Assembly (NCBI RefSeq): GCF_003024235.1 | Contig: NZ_KZ679085.1 | Coordinates: 1-64,000 of the forward strand | DNA length: 64,000 nucleotides | Source: Arenimonas caeni | GTDB lineage: Bacteria; Pseudomonadota; Gammaproteobacteria; Xanthomonadales; Xanthomonadaceae | Direction: 5' to 3' | Shown here: positions 11,578-20,703 of the stretch, piece after piece | Layout: each line of letters starts with the position of its first letter | Position numbering within the stretch: position 1 is the stretch's first letter | The notes under the pieces: model-generated | The model's database searches: none | What the model saw: only the letters and a program-made list of their open reading frames with translations | Told to the model about the DNA's origin: nothing | Translations under genes and position numbers: made by a program

Positions 11578-11667
11578 GGAAGAGTGGCCGAGCGGTTTAA
11601 GGCACCGGTCTTGAAAACCGGCGAAGGGTCAAACCTTCCGTGGGTTCGAATCCCACCTCTTCCGCCA
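11578..11667 (+). tRNA. tRNA-Ser (anticodon TGA)
   Basis: A 90-nt tRNA with acceptor pairs GGAAGAG/CTCTTCC, discriminator G and encoded CCA. The anticodon loop CTTGAAA gives TGA at 11612-11614, decoding UCN serine codons, mainly UCA. A long class II variable arm (GGGTCAAACC region) and the GGTTCGAATCC T-loop are present. The first glycosylation gene starts about 36 bp later. I found no second copy of the tRNA 3' end in the window that would mark an island boundary. Confidence 0.97.
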
Positions 11668-11703
11668 CGCCCCGCGGGGTATTGAGCCGAATCGGTACGA
11701 AGC

Positions 11704-12723
11704 ATGGATGGCAAGGTCCTGGTGACAGGCGGGGCGGGTTTCCTGGGCTCCCATGCGGCGCTCGCGCTCCTCGAGGCGGGCCATGAGGTCGTCATCTACG
11801 ACAACCTGTGCAACAGCTCGCCGGCGGTACCGGGGCGGGTGGCGGCGCTGGCCGGGCGTCCGCCCGACGTCATCGAAGGCGACATCCGCGATGCCGGGCG
11901 CCTGCGCCGGCTGTTCGCCGAGCACCGCATCGGCGCCGTGATGCACTTCGCCGGCCTCAAGTCGGTGGCCGATGGCCAGGCGCGGCCGCTCGAGTACTAC
12001 GACAACAACGTCGCCGGCAGCGCCGTCCTGCTGGCGGAGATGGAGCGCGCGGGCGTGCGCACCCTGGTGTTCTCGTCCTCCGCCACGGTCTACGGAGAGG
12101 GCGGCGGGGGCAGCGCCGCGCAGGAGTCGCTGCCGCTGGCGCCGACCAGCGTGTACGGCCGCACCAAGCGCATCGTCGAGGACATGATCCGCGACCAGGC
12201 CGCCAGCGGGGCAGGCTTGCGCCACGCCCTGCTGCGCTACTTCAACCCCGTCGGCGCGCACCCCTCGGGGCGCCTGGGCGAGTCCCCGCGGGGGCGGCCG
12301 AACAACCTGCTGCCCTTCGTCGCACAGGTGGCGGCGGGCTTGCGGCCGAAACTGCAGGTTTTCGGCGGCGATTACCCGACGCCGGACGGCACGGGCCGCC
12401 GCGACTACCTGCACGTCCAGGACCTCATCGACGGTCACCTGGCCGCCCTGCGCGCCGTGGCCGCCGGCGAGGCCTCGCTGGTGGCCAACCTGGGCACCGG
12501 CCGGCCGCACAGCGTTCTCGAGGTGGTCCGCGCCTTCGAGAAGGCCTCGGGTCGCCCCGTGCCTTTCGAAATCGTCGATCGCCGGCCGGGAGACCTGGCC
12601 GAATACTGGGCCGACCCCACGCATGCCCGCGAACTATTCGGCTGGAAAGCCAGCCGGGATCTGGCGACGATGTGCGTCGATGCCTGGCGCTGGCAGACCC
12701 ACGTGATGAGAGAAGACGCATGA
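11704..12723 (+). CDS. galE: UDP-glucose 4-epimerase
   Basis: A 339-residue extended SDR that interconverts UDP-glucose and UDP-galactose with bound NAD. The Rossmann motif is VTGGAGFLGSH (residues 8-18), the core FAGLKSVADGQARPLEYYDNN, and the catalytic SVYGRTK holds the Tyr-x-x-x-Lys pair. LRYFNPVGAHPSGRLGE and TGRRDYLHVQDL are typical of GalE. It opens a run of four tightly overlapping genes, so it probably feeds the sugar donor for the following gtr-type cassette. Length is normal. Confidence 0.95.
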   Translation: MDGKVLVTGGAGFLGSHAALALLEAGHEVVIYDNLCNSSPAVPGRVAALAGRPPDVIEGDIRDAGRLRRLFAEHRIGAVMHFAGLKSVADGQARPLEYYDNNVAGSAVLLAEMERAGVRTLVFSSSATVYGEGGGGSAAQESLPLAPTSVYGRTKRIVEDMIRDQAASGAGLRHALLRYFNPVGAHPSGRLGESPRGRPNNLLPFVAQVAAGLRPKLQVFGGDYPTPDGTGRRDYLHVQDLIDGHLAALRAVAAGEASLVANLGTGRPHSVLEVVRAFEKASGRPVPFEIVDRRPGDLAEYWADPTHARELFGWKASRDLATMCVDAWRWQTHVMREDA

Positions 12724-13697
12724 CGCCACCCCGTACGCCCCGTCCTGCGCTGGCCAGACTCTCGATCGTGGTTCCCTGCTACAACGAGGCGGCAGTGATC
12801 GGCGAAACCGTCCGCCGGCTGCAGGCCCTGTGCGATTCGCTGCCGGACACGCAGGCCGAGATGATCTTCGTCGACGACGGCAGTCGCGACGCGACCCGCG
12901 TCCTTCTGCGCGGCTTCGCGGCCCAGGACCAGCGCATCCGCGTGATCGGCCTGGCGCGCAACTTCGGCCACCAGCTGGCGGTAACCGCCGGCATCGACGC
13001 CGCCGGGGGCGATGCCGTGGTGCTGATCGACGCCGACCTGCAGGATCCGCCCGAAGTGGTCGCCGAGATGCTCGCGCGCTGGCGCGAGGGCTATGACGTG
13101 GTCTATGGCACCCGCACCGAGCGGCCGGGCGAGAGCTGGTTCAAGCTGGCCAGTGCGCGGGCCTTCTACCGCCTGCTCAACCGCCTTTCGGACGTCCCCA
13201 TCCCGCTCGACACCGGCGACTTCCGGCTGATGGACCGGGCCGTGGTGGAGGTCCTGAAGGCCATGCCGGAGCGCGATCGTTTCATCCGCGGCATGGTTTC
13301 CTGGGTCGGATTCCGCCAGTTGGCGCTGCCGTACCGGCGTGCCGGCCGCTTCGCCGGCGAAACCAAGTATCCGCTGCGCAAGATGCTGCGCTTCGCCGGC
13401 GACGGCATCCTCTCGTTCTCCACCCGGCCGCTGCAGCTGTCGATCGGCCTGGGTTTCCTGTCGGCGGGCCTGGCGCTGCTGGGCATGCTCTATGCGGTGG
13501 TGGTGCGCCTGGTGACCACCGAGTGGGTGGCCGGCTGGGCCGCGATCATGGTGGCGGTGCTTTTCGTGGGTGGCGTGCAGCTGGTGTCCATCGGCATCCT
13601 CGGCGAGTACATCGGCCGCATCTACCACGAGGTCAAGCGCCGGCCGCTCTACGTCACCGAGGAAGAGATCGGCGCCCGGGGCCGGAATGAAGTCTGA
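12720..13697 (+). CDS. gtrB: GT2 glycosyltransferase, GtrB/DPMS-like (lipid-linked sugar synthesis)
   Basis: A 325-residue enzyme with a family 2 catalytic domain (residues 15-240: SIVVPCYNEAAVIGETV, FVDDGSRD, LIDADLQDPPE, TGDFRLMDR) and two C-terminal membrane helices. This layout is that of GtrB/ArnC/DPM synthases, which move a sugar from a nucleotide donor to undecaprenyl phosphate. The start overlaps the galE stop (ATGA) and its end overlaps the flippase gene by 11 bp. With the GtrA and GtrII-like neighbours it completes a three-component glucosylation module. Which sugar it uses (glucose or galactose) is not readable from sequence. Confidence 0.88.
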   Translation: MTPPRTPRPALARLSIVVPCYNEAAVIGETVRRLQALCDSLPDTQAEMIFVDDGSRDATRVLLRGFAAQDQRIRVIGLARNFGHQLAVTAGIDAAGGDAVVLIDADLQDPPEVVAEMLARWREGYDVVYGTRTERPGESWFKLASARAFYRLLNRLSDVPIPLDTGDFRLMDRAVVEVLKAMPERDRFIRGMVSWVGFRQLALPYRRAGRFAGETKYPLRKMLRFAGDGILSFSTRPLQLSIGLGFLSAGLALLGMLYAVVVRLVTTEWVAGWAAIMVAVLFVGGVQLVSIGILGEYIGRIYHEVKRRPLYVTEEEIGARGRNEV

Positions 13698-14064
13698 GTT
13701 CGTCCGCTACCTTGCATCCGGCGTGGTGAACACGCTGGCCGGCTACCTGGCTTTCCTGCTGGCGCTGCACGGCCTGGGTCTCGGGCTGTTCGCGGCCAAT
13801 GCCGCCAGCTACGCGGTCGGGCTGACGGTGGCCTACGGGCTCAACCTCGCCTTCGTGTTCCGGGGCAGCCGGCATTCGGGCGGGGCGCTGGCCCGGTTCC
13901 TGGCGGGCTTCGCCGCGGCCTACGCGGTCAACCTCGGCGTACTGGCGCTGGCCCATGGCCAGGCGGGACTTCGCGCCGAGCTGGCCCAGGTTGCGGCGAT
14001 GGCCGCCTATACCGTGAGCTTCTACCTCATCAATCGCCATTTCGTGTGGCGGAGGACTGCATGA
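13687..14064 (+). CDS. gtrA: GtrA-family membrane flippase
   Basis: A 125-residue protein with four predicted membrane helices (FVRYLASGVVNTLAGYLAFLLAL opens the first), belonging to PF04138. GtrA proteins are thought to flip undecaprenyl-phosphate-linked sugars across the inner membrane. The conserved ending SFYLINRHFVWR matches the family's N-R-x-W/F-V-F pattern. It overlaps the gtrB-like gene by 11 bp and shares ATGA with the next gene. Its usual partners are exactly those found here. Confidence 0.88.
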   Translation: MKSEFVRYLASGVVNTLAGYLAFLLALHGLGLGLFAANAASYAVGLTVAYGLNLAFVFRGSRHSGGALARFLAGFAAAYAVNLGVLALAHGQAGLRAELAQVAAMAAYTVSFYLINRHFVWRRTA

Positions 14065-15497
14065 GCGACGGCGGGGATGCCCCGGTGCGGGCAACGGCGG
14101 GCAAGCCGGAACTGGCGCTTCGCATCCGCTGGCTGCTGGCGGCGCTGGTCCTGGCCTTGTGCGCCTGGACCTGGGCGGCACTGCCGACGCTGCCGGTGTT
14201 CGGCAACGACGAGGTGCATTACTACGCGGACTTCGGCTTCAAGCTCTCGGAGGACGGGCGCTGGCTGAACTACGCGCTGCATGACCTGCTGCGAGCGGTG
14301 CCGCTGCTGGCCTGGGCCGTGCTGTTCCCCTGCCTGGGCTGGGTGGCCTTCCTGCGCCTGGGCCGGGGCAGCGGGCTGGCGTGGCCGGAAGCGGCGCTGT
14401 TCGCGTCCGTGCTGCTGGTCTCGCCGCCGATGGCGGAGCAGGGCCTGTGGCCGGCCACGACCCTGCCCGCGATCGGCGTGCTCTTGTTCGTCGACCTGCT
14501 GGTGCGGCGCCGGGTGCCGATGCCGCTGGTCTACCTCGCGGGCGGTGCGCTGATGTTCGGCACGCTGCAGGGGTTCTATTTCCTGCTTCCCCTTTTCTAC
14601 CTTGGAAGCCTGCGCGAGGCTGGCGGCGAACGTGCCGCCTGGCGTGCCGCGCTGGCGCACTTGGGCTGGTGGATCGCCGGTGCCGTGGTGGGCGTGCTGC
14701 TGATGTCGCTGCTGCTGTGGTGGCTGGCCGGCCACTTCGGCCCCCAACCGGCGGCCTGGCGTCAGGTGCAGCCGATCCATGCGCCCGAAGACCTGGTGCG
14801 CAACCTGGACTACATACGGATGGCCTGCTGGCGCGGCGTGGTTGAGCTGTCCCGGGCCGCCGGGCTGGCGGCCCCCGCGTGGCTGGTCGGTCTGGGCCTG
14901 CTGGCGACGGCCCGGCTCGCACGGCTGCCCAAAGTGCTGCCGGCCGTGGCCCTGCTTCTTGCAGTGGCCCTGGGCTTTTTCGCGATGTCGCTGCCGATGG
15001 CGCCCGTGATCCAGACCCGCACGCTGATCGCCCTGGTGGCGGCGATGGTGCTTGCCCTGGCGTGGTTGCCGGGACGCACGGATCGGGGCCGCCTGGCGGG
15101 CTCGGCGCTGCTGGCCGTGGTGGGGTGTGCATTCGCGGCGGAGGCAGGGGCGCTGTGGGCGCGGCATCGGGACGTGCAGGGCTATTACCATGCGCAGATC
15201 CAGGCCCTGTTGCCGCAGCCCCCGGCGGCGTACCCGGCACTTGCCCTGTTCGGGCTGCTGCCGGAGTCGGGGCCCAAGGCCTGGATCTTCAACAGCCCGC
15301 CCTATATGCATGCCATCGTGCATGCGCTGGGCGTGAGCGATTACCGCGACTGCCGGCAGCCGGGGGATCCGCGCTGCGAGGGCGTGACGTTGCCGGCGCC
15401 GCAGGCGCGACTCGACCTCGGCGGTGCATCGCTGTGCCATGCCGAGGCGGAGGATGGCGTCGCCCTGGTCTGGGTCTGCGAGCCGGCGTCGCGCTAG
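14061..15497 (+). CDS. Multi-pass glycosyltransferase, GtrII-like
   Basis: A 478-residue membrane protein with roughly ten hydrophobic helices. The first periplasmic loop carries FGNDEVHYY and LSEDGRWLNYALHDLL, resembling the catalytic region of GtrII-type (PF14264) transferases, where an acidic pair follows helix 1 and a 'DGR' block follows. The soluble C-terminal part (about 385-478) has four cysteines. Start ATG 14061 has GGAGGA 5-10 nt upstream and overlaps the gtrA stop. As third member of the cassette it should attach the flipped sugar to O-antigen or another surface glycan. The family call is an inference from motif and context. Confidence 0.68.
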   Translation: MSDGGDAPVRATAGKPELALRIRWLLAALVLALCAWTWAALPTLPVFGNDEVHYYADFGFKLSEDGRWLNYALHDLLRAVPLLAWAVLFPCLGWVAFLRLGRGSGLAWPEAALFASVLLVSPPMAEQGLWPATTLPAIGVLLFVDLLVRRRVPMPLVYLAGGALMFGTLQGFYFLLPLFYLGSLREAGGERAAWRAALAHLGWWIAGAVVGVLLMSLLLWWLAGHFGPQPAAWRQVQPIHAPEDLVRNLDYIRMACWRGVVELSRAAGLAAPAWLVGLGLLATARLARLPKVLPAVALLLAVALGFFAMSLPMAPVIQTRTLIALVAAMVLALAWLPGRTDRGRLAGSALLAVVGCAFAAEAGALWARHRDVQGYYHAQIQALLPQPPAAYPALALFGLLPESGPKAWIFNSPPYMHAIVHALGVSDYRDCRQPGDPRCEGVTLPAPQARLDLGGASLCHAEAEDGVALVWVCEPASR

Positions 15498-16501
15498 CCG
15501 AACAGGCTTTCGCGCGGCATCGCCAGCGCGATCGTGTTGAAGCTGCCGTGCGCGAGGATGCAGGCGGCGAGCGACCGGGTCCGGAGCATCAGGGCCGCCA
15601 GCAGCGCGCCCAGGCCCATCGCCGACAACGTGGCCGCGGCGCCGCCGGGCAGGTGCAGGGCGGCGAAGGACAGCGCTGAGAAGACGCCGGCCGCCGGCTC
15701 GCCGATGGCGCGGCTGGCGATGGGCAGCAGCCAGCCGCGAAATGCCAGTTCCTCCAGGAACGGGGCGTAGAGGGCCGCCAGCACCAGCACACCTGCCGAG
15801 AACGGAGGGAGGCGAAGCGCGTTGGCCGTGTTGCCGCCCAGCAGGGGCCACAGGAATTCGAGCAGCGCCACCCAGGCCAGCGCCAGCAGCGCCACGCCCA
15901 GCGCCCGGGACAGGCCTCGCGGCGTTGCTGCCGCGGCCGGGCGCAGGCCCGGCAGGTTGAACTGCGCGCTGCAGGCCCAGTAGGCGGCCAGCACGCTGCC
16001 GACGGGTATGAGCAGCATCAGCAGCATCATGGCCAGGGACTCGCCCCATTCGGCCGGGTCGAACGGGCTGGGCAGGTCGTTGAAGACGAAGGCATGGGCG
16101 CGGCAGGGCCGGGCGCCGGAATCGCGAACCAGCTGGTCGAGCGTGGCCTTAGCCACCGGCAGTTCGTAGTCGTGCAGGCGCGAGAAGCTGGCGCAGGCGA
16201 GGTCCGGTCCGCAGCTTGCCGGCCGGTGCCGCTCGAACTCGCCGTGGCCGACGCGCCCGTGCCGGAATACGGGGTGGCCGACGACGGCCTGCTCAAGCGC
16301 GGCCAACTGCGCCGGCGTGCCCTCGACCCAGACCAGGGTGCGGTCGTGGTTTCCCATCGAGGTGAGCGCGAAGAAGCAGGCGGCAGTGACGGCCAGCATC
16401 AGCACCGGCAGCACCAGCGACAGCAGGAGCAGGGCCAGCCGCTGCAGCAGGGTGGGGCGGTGTGGCATGCCGGGTCCATGGGCTTGGGGCGATTCGAACA
16501 T
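15494..16501 (-). CDS. CPBP-family intramembrane metalloprotease
   Basis: A 335-residue membrane protein of the CAAX-protease/bacteriocin-processing (PF02517, Rce1-like) family. All three motifs are present near the C terminus: EELAFRGWL (the EExxxR motif), ALSFAALHL (FxxxH) and LAHGSFN (HxxxN). A periplasmic-type loop of about 120 residues follows the first helix. The ATG at 16499-16501 is preferred; a TTG 11 codons upstream is the alternative. Its stop overlaps the stop of the GtrII-like gene in a CTAG palindrome. Substrate unknown. Confidence 0.85.
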   Translation of the reverse strand: MFESPQAHGPGMPHRPTLLQRLALLLLSLVLPVLMLAVTAACFFALTSMGNHDRTLVWVEGTPAQLAALEQAVVGHPVFRHGRVGHGEFERHRPASCGPDLACASFSRLHDYELPVAKATLDQLVRDSGARPCRAHAFVFNDLPSPFDPAEWGESLAMMLLMLLIPVGSVLAAYWACSAQFNLPGLRPAAAATPRGLSRALGVALLALAWVALLEFLWPLLGGNTANALRLPPFSAGVLVLAALYAPFLEELAFRGWLLPIASRAIGEPAAGVFSALSFAALHLPGGAAATLSAMGLGALLAALMLRTRSLAACILAHGSFNTIALAMPRESLFG

Positions 16502-16733
16502 GGCGGGTCCGCCGGCCTGCGTGCATCGGCGCAATCGTTGCCGTGGGGTAAGGATTCTCCGGTGATCGCGGCGCGCAGCATGCGTCGGGCCGAAGTTTGT
16601 ACTAAGCGGATAACCGCGTTCGCGATGCTTGCGTGGCGTAGGAATTCACTTAGCGGCATAACGGAGTCTTGCCATTGCGGCGATGCCCGACCGTCGCCTA
16701 GCGTGGTCCACGAGCCCGGGGGAGGGACGGCAA

Positions 16734-17384
16734 GTGATCCGAGTTTTCATCATCGACGACCATGCGCTGGTGCGCACCGGCTATCGGCTGATCCTCGAGC
16801 AGTGCGGCGAGTTCGAGATCGTCGGCGAGGCGGCGACCGGCGAGGAAGCCCTGGCGCGCATCCGCAAGCTGCGCCCCGACGTGGTGCTGTGCGACCTGCA
16901 CCTGCCCGGCATCAGCGGGCTTGATGTCACCGAGCGGCTGGTACGTTCGGACACCGGGATCCGCGTGGTCATCGTCTCGATCCAGGAGGACGGGCCGATG
17001 CCGCGGCGGCTGATCGAAGCCGGTGCGTCCGGCTACCTGGGCAAGGGCTGCGATCCGCAGGAGCTGGTGCGCGCCGTGCGCGACGTGTTTCGCGGGCGGC
17101 GCTACCTGGCCACCGATGTCGCGCAACGCATGGCCTTCGACGGCTTCGGCGGCCAGTCCTCGCCCTTCGACGCGCTGTCGCCGCGTGAGCTGCAGGTGGC
17201 CCGACTGCTCTGCCAGGGCATGCGCATGGAGGAGATCGGAAGGCGACTGAGCCTGAGCGGAAAGACAGTGGCCACCCACAAGTACCGCTTGTTCGAGAAG
17301 CTGGGCATCCGCGACGCGATCGCGCTGGCGCGGCTGGCCGGCCAGCACGGCGTCTGCGATCCGGCGTCGGCCGTGGCGGGCTGA
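16734..17384 (+). CDS. uvrY: LuxR-type response regulator, UvrY/GacA family
   Basis: A 216-residue two-component regulator. The receiver domain (1-120) has the acidic pair Asp8/Asp9, phospho-acceptor Asp54 (VVLCDLHLPG) and Lys in GYLGKG. The HTH domain is LSPRELQVARLLCQGMRMEEIGRRLSLSGKTVATHKYRLFEKL. In this family it answers to BarA/GacS and drives small RNAs that sequester CsrA/RsmA. The start is GTG at 16734, with GGAGGG 7 nt before it. No sensor kinase or csr-type RNA is visible nearby. The 232 bp between the CPBP start and this GTG show no clear promoter. Confidence 0.85.
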   Translation: MIRVFIIDDHALVRTGYRLILEQCGEFEIVGEAATGEEALARIRKLRPDVVLCDLHLPGISGLDVTERLVRSDTGIRVVIVSIQEDGPMPRRLIEAGASGYLGKGCDPQELVRAVRDVFRGRRYLATDVAQRMAFDGFGGQSSPFDALSPRELQVARLLCQGMRMEEIGRRLSLSGKTVATHKYRLFEKLGIRDAIALARLAGQHGVCDPASAVAG

Positions 17385-17396
17385 AGGCGACGCAAA

Positions 17397-17426
17397 CAAC
17401 AAAGGCGCCTCGCGGCGCCTTTGTTG
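17397..17426. terminator. Bidirectional terminator between uvrY and rne
   Basis: Perfect 12-bp arms (CAACAAAGGCGC) around a 6-nt loop, lying between two convergent genes. Each side carries an A- or T-rich arm end, so it could serve both transcripts. Confidence 0.8.
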
Positions 17427-17443
17427 CGGGTCGAAGGCTGGTC

Positions 17444-20338
17444 TCAGCCGTTCTTGTCCGGCTGCGTGCCGGGCTGCTGCTCCGGCTCGGCCAGCGTCCA
17501 GTCCGGGGCGGCGGGCATGTCCGCCGGCTCGGCCGGTGCAACCGGCGCCTGCGGCAGCGGCTCGGCCTCGAGCGGGATCAGGCTGGGCTGCATCGGCTGG
17601 ACCGGCGCGCTGGCGAAACCATTGGCCGGTGCCACCGTGACCGCCGGCGCGACGGTCGGCTCGGGGGCAATCGTTTCGGCCTCGACCGGCTCGACAGCGA
17701 CGGGCTCGGCAACCACGGGCTCGGCAACGACGGGCTCGACAGCAACCGGCTCGACGGCGACGGGCTCGGCAACGACCGGCTCGGCAACGACCGGCTCAGC
17801 GGCAACCTGTTCGACCGCCACCGGCTCGGCTTCGACGGATTCGGCGGCCGCCTGCACCACCGCAGCCACCGCCGGCACGGCGACCGGCGCGGGGCCCAGG
17901 TCGTCGAAATCGGACTCGGCGGCGGTCACCGGGGCGGCCGTGACCTGGCGCATCTCGCCGGAGACGCCCGTCGAGGCTTCGTCCTCGCCCGCGTCATCGC
18001 CATCGTCCTGCCCGTCTTCGCCCTGGCCCGTGGCATCGCCCGGCGCGCCTTCGGTGCGGCGGCGACGACGGCCACCGCGACGACCGCGGCGGCGACGTCC
18101 CGTGCCCTCGGCCGCGGCGCCCTCGGCAGCCGGCGCCGACCCCTCGGCCAGGGCCTGCACGGCCTCCGTGGCTTCGTCGGCGGCAGGCGCCAGGTCGGCC
18201 AGCGCCTCGTCGGCTGCGACCACGGCGGCGCCGGCGACGGCACCGGTGCCGGCGGCAGCTTCCGCCGCCTGCCGCGCCGCCCGCGCCTCGCGGCGCTCCT
18301 GTTCGCGCTTGAGGTTCTCCAGGCGCTGCTGCTCGCGGCGCTCGGCCTCCTTCTTCTGGTTCTCTTCGCGGCGCTGCTGCGCCTCGAGGCGCTTGGCCTC
18401 GTCGGCCTTCTTCTGCTCCTCGCTGCGCTCGGGCTTGGGCTGCTTGGCCTTGCCCTGGCCCTGGGCCTGCTGCGGCTTGCCGCCACGGTCGCGCTCGATG
18501 CGCTCGCGGCGATTGCCGCGTTCGCGGCGGCCACCGCGCTCGTTCCTGTCGCCGCGCTCGCCGCGCTCATCGCGGCCGTTGCGCTCGCCACGACGGGCCG
18601 GCGTGGCCTCGGCGGCCGGTGCCTCGTCGCCGGTGAACACGGCCATCAGGCGCGCAAGGAAGCCACGCTTGGGCGCCGGCGCCTGGATGGCGGCCGGCAG
18701 CGGCGCCGGCTCCGGCGCTTCCTCGCGCACCGGCGCCGGGTTCGGCGGGCGCACGGCGGTGACGGCCGGCAGGTCGGGCACGTTGATGTGGGCCTTGGTC
18801 AGCGAATGCACGGCCAGCTTGCGCGGCGTGGTGCGGTGGTAGCTGGGCTTGCCCGATTCCTCGCCCAGCTCGTTCTCGCGCAGGCGGCTGATGTTGAAGT
18901 GCGGGGTCTCGAGCTGGTCGTCGGCGACGATGACCACCGGCGCGTCGTGGCGCTGCTCGATCTCGATCAGGGCGCGGCGCTTCTCGTTGAGCAGGTAGTT
19001 GGCGATCTCCGGCGGGGCCTGCACCAGCACCTGCCCGGTGTTCTCCTTCATCGCGTGCTCTTCGACCAGGCGCAGGATCGACAGCGACAGCGACTCGACG
19101 CTGCGCATGCGGCCGTGGCCCTCGCAGCGCGGGCAGACGATCTGGCTGGACTCGCCCAGCGACGGACGCAGGCGCTGGCGGCTCATCTCGAGCAGGCCGA
19201 AGCGCGAGATGCGGCCGATCTGCACCCGCGCGCGGTCCTGCTTGAGCGCCTGCTGCAGGCGCTCCTCGACCTGGCGCTGGTGCTTGCCCGAGCTCATGTC
19301 GATGAAGTCGATCACCACCAGGCCGCCCAGGTCGCGCAGGCGCATCTGGCGGGCCACTTCGTCGGCGGCCTCGAGGTTGGTGTTGAATGCGGTCTCCTCG
19401 ATGTCGCTGCCCTTGGTGGCGCGCGCCGAGTTGACGTCGATGGCGGTCAGGGCCTCGGTCTGGTCGACCACGATGGAGCCGCCCGAGGGCAGGCGCACCT
19501 GGCGCTCGTAGGCGCCCTCGATCTGCGACTCGATCTGGTAGCGGTTGAACAGCGGGGTCGGGTCTTCGTAGAGCTTGAGCTTGCGCAGGGCCTGCGGCAT
19601 CACCGACTGCATGAAGTCGCGCGCCTCGTCGTACATCTCCTTCGTGTCTACCAGGATCTCGCCGATGTCGGCGCGCAGGTAGTCACGCAGGGCGCGGATG
19701 ATCAGGCGCGATTCCTGGTAGATCAGGAAGGGCGCCGGCTTGCTCAGGGCGGCGTCGGTGATCGACTTCCAGACCTGCAGCAGGTAGTCGAGGTCCCACT
19801 GCAGTTCGTCCGCGGCCCGGCCGACGCCGGCGGTGCGGATGATCACGCCCATGTCCTCGGGGATGGTCAGCACGTCCATCGCTTCCTTGAGGGCGGCGCG
19901 GTCGTCGCCCTCGACCCGGCGCGAGACGCCGCCGGCGGTGGGCGAGTTGGGCATCAGCACCATGTAGCGGCCGGCCAGGGAGATGAACGTGGTCAGGGCG
20001 GCGCCCTTGTTGCCGCGCTCTTCCTTGTCCACCTGCACGACCACTTCCTGGCCTTCGCGCAGGAATTCCTTCAGGCCGGCCTTGTTCGGGTCGACGCCGG
20101 GGACGAAGTAGTCGCGGGAGATTTCCTTCAGCGGCAGGAAGCCGTGGCGCTCGCCGCCGTATTCAACGAAGGCCGCCTCGAGGGACGGCTCGAGCCGGAC
20201 GATGCGGCCCTTGTAGATGTTGGACTTCTTCTGCTCTTTCGAGGGCTGCTCGATGTCGATGTCGTACAGGTTCTGGCCATCGACGATCGCCACGCGCAGT
20301 TCTTCGGCCTGCGTGGCGTTGATCAGCATACGCTTCAT
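17444..20338 (-). CDS. rne: Ribonuclease E
   Basis: A 964-residue endoribonuclease that starts most mRNA decay and processes rRNA and tRNA. The catalytic half includes the S1 domain (about 36-120), the DNase I-like site with Asp301 and Asp344, and the zinc link CPRCEGHG (Cys402, Cys405). The C-terminal half is disordered: an Arg/Glu-rich RNA-binding stretch near 575-620, a Lys/Glu/Arg coiled segment, a second Arg-rich patch near 743-762, and a Val-Ala-Glu-Pro repeat. Start ATG 20336-20338. It is divergent from rluC, as in E. coli, with a long leader between. Identification is secure. Confidence 0.96.
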   Translation of the reverse strand: MKRMLINATQAEELRVAIVDGQNLYDIDIEQPSKEQKKSNIYKGRIVRLEPSLEAAFVEYGGERHGFLPLKEISRDYFVPGVDPNKAGLKEFLREGQEVVVQVDKEERGNKGAALTTFISLAGRYMVLMPNSPTAGGVSRRVEGDDRAALKEAMDVLTIPEDMGVIIRTAGVGRAADELQWDLDYLLQVWKSITDAALSKPAPFLIYQESRLIIRALRDYLRADIGEILVDTKEMYDEARDFMQSVMPQALRKLKLYEDPTPLFNRYQIESQIEGAYERQVRLPSGGSIVVDQTEALTAIDVNSARATKGSDIEETAFNTNLEAADEVARQMRLRDLGGLVVIDFIDMSSGKHQRQVEERLQQALKQDRARVQIGRISRFGLLEMSRQRLRPSLGESSQIVCPRCEGHGRMRSVESLSLSILRLVEEHAMKENTGQVLVQAPPEIANYLLNEKRRALIEIEQRHDAPVVIVADDQLETPHFNISRLRENELGEESGKPSYHRTTPRKLAVHSLTKAHINVPDLPAVTAVRPPNPAPVREEAPEPAPLPAAIQAPAPKRGFLARLMAVFTGDEAPAAEATPARRGERNGRDERGERGDRNERGGRRERGNRRERIERDRGGKPQQAQGQGKAKQPKPERSEEQKKADEAKRLEAQQRREENQKKEAERREQQRLENLKREQERREARAARQAAEAAAGTGAVAGAAVVAADEALADLAPAADEATEAVQALAEGSAPAAEGAAAEGTGRRRRGRRGGRRRRRTEGAPGDATGQGEDGQDDGDDAGEDEASTGVSGEMRQVTAAPVTAAESDFDDLGPAPVAVPAVAAVVQAAAESVEAEPVAVEQVAAEPVVAEPVVAEPVAVEPVAVEPVVAEPVVAEPVAVEPVEAETIAPEPTVAPAVTVAPANGFASAPVQPMQPSLIPLEAEPLPQAPVAPAEPADMPAAPDWTLAEPEQQPGTQPDKNG
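17685..17835 (-). repeat. Pentapeptide repeat region in RNase E tail
   Basis: A run of 15-bp units encoding variants of Val-Ala/Val-Glu-Pro-Val ([15 protein letters not shown] and similar), about ten copies. Units are nearly identical in DNA, so copy number may vary between strains. It lies in the unstructured region of RNase E. Confidence 0.75.
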
Positions 20339-20703
20339 GGTGGATTCCTCACGCGCTCGTACCGCGAGGAACGCCGGGGTCCGCGCCCGATGTTTCGGGC
20401 CCGGGGCGCGTGGCGCACCCGGGCCTGGCAGGAACTTCCAGCGCTACAGACCTTGGGCGTACCCACGGGAGCGCTTGTTGTGTTTGTTCGGTCGTAGGGC
20501 CCGGACCCCGCCTTGCGGCGCCCGGTGTTCGCAGGCCCGCGGGCCGGCGGCAATATCCGTCCGCCTTCGGCACCGGCTAACATGGTCACCCCCGTGGGGT
20601 GTGGTAGCGGTTCCTCGGGATTCGGCGGGGTCGGCTTTCGGCCGGGGAGCCCCTTCGAAATCAGGACGTTATCTCGCGCAGTGATTGTATAGGGGCAACC
20701 CCC
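20339..20703. promoter_or_regulatory. Long rne leader / rne-rluC divergent region
   Basis: These 365 bp hold no convincing gene on either strand. Read toward rne, the sequence can form several GC-rich hairpins (for example around 20586-20600, CACCCC facing GGGGTG). In E. coli the rne leader is about 360 nt and mediates autoregulation by RNase E; the similar length and structure here make the same role plausible. No good -35/-10 pair was found for either gene, although TATAGG at about 20689 could be a weak -10 for rluC. Confidence 0.45.

Noticed and set aside
11640-16700. tRNA-Ser 3'-end repeat marking an integrated island
   Set aside because: I looked for the TCGAATCCCACCTCTTCCG sequence downstream and found no second copy, and no integrase gene. 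The island idea is kept only as a weak possibility.
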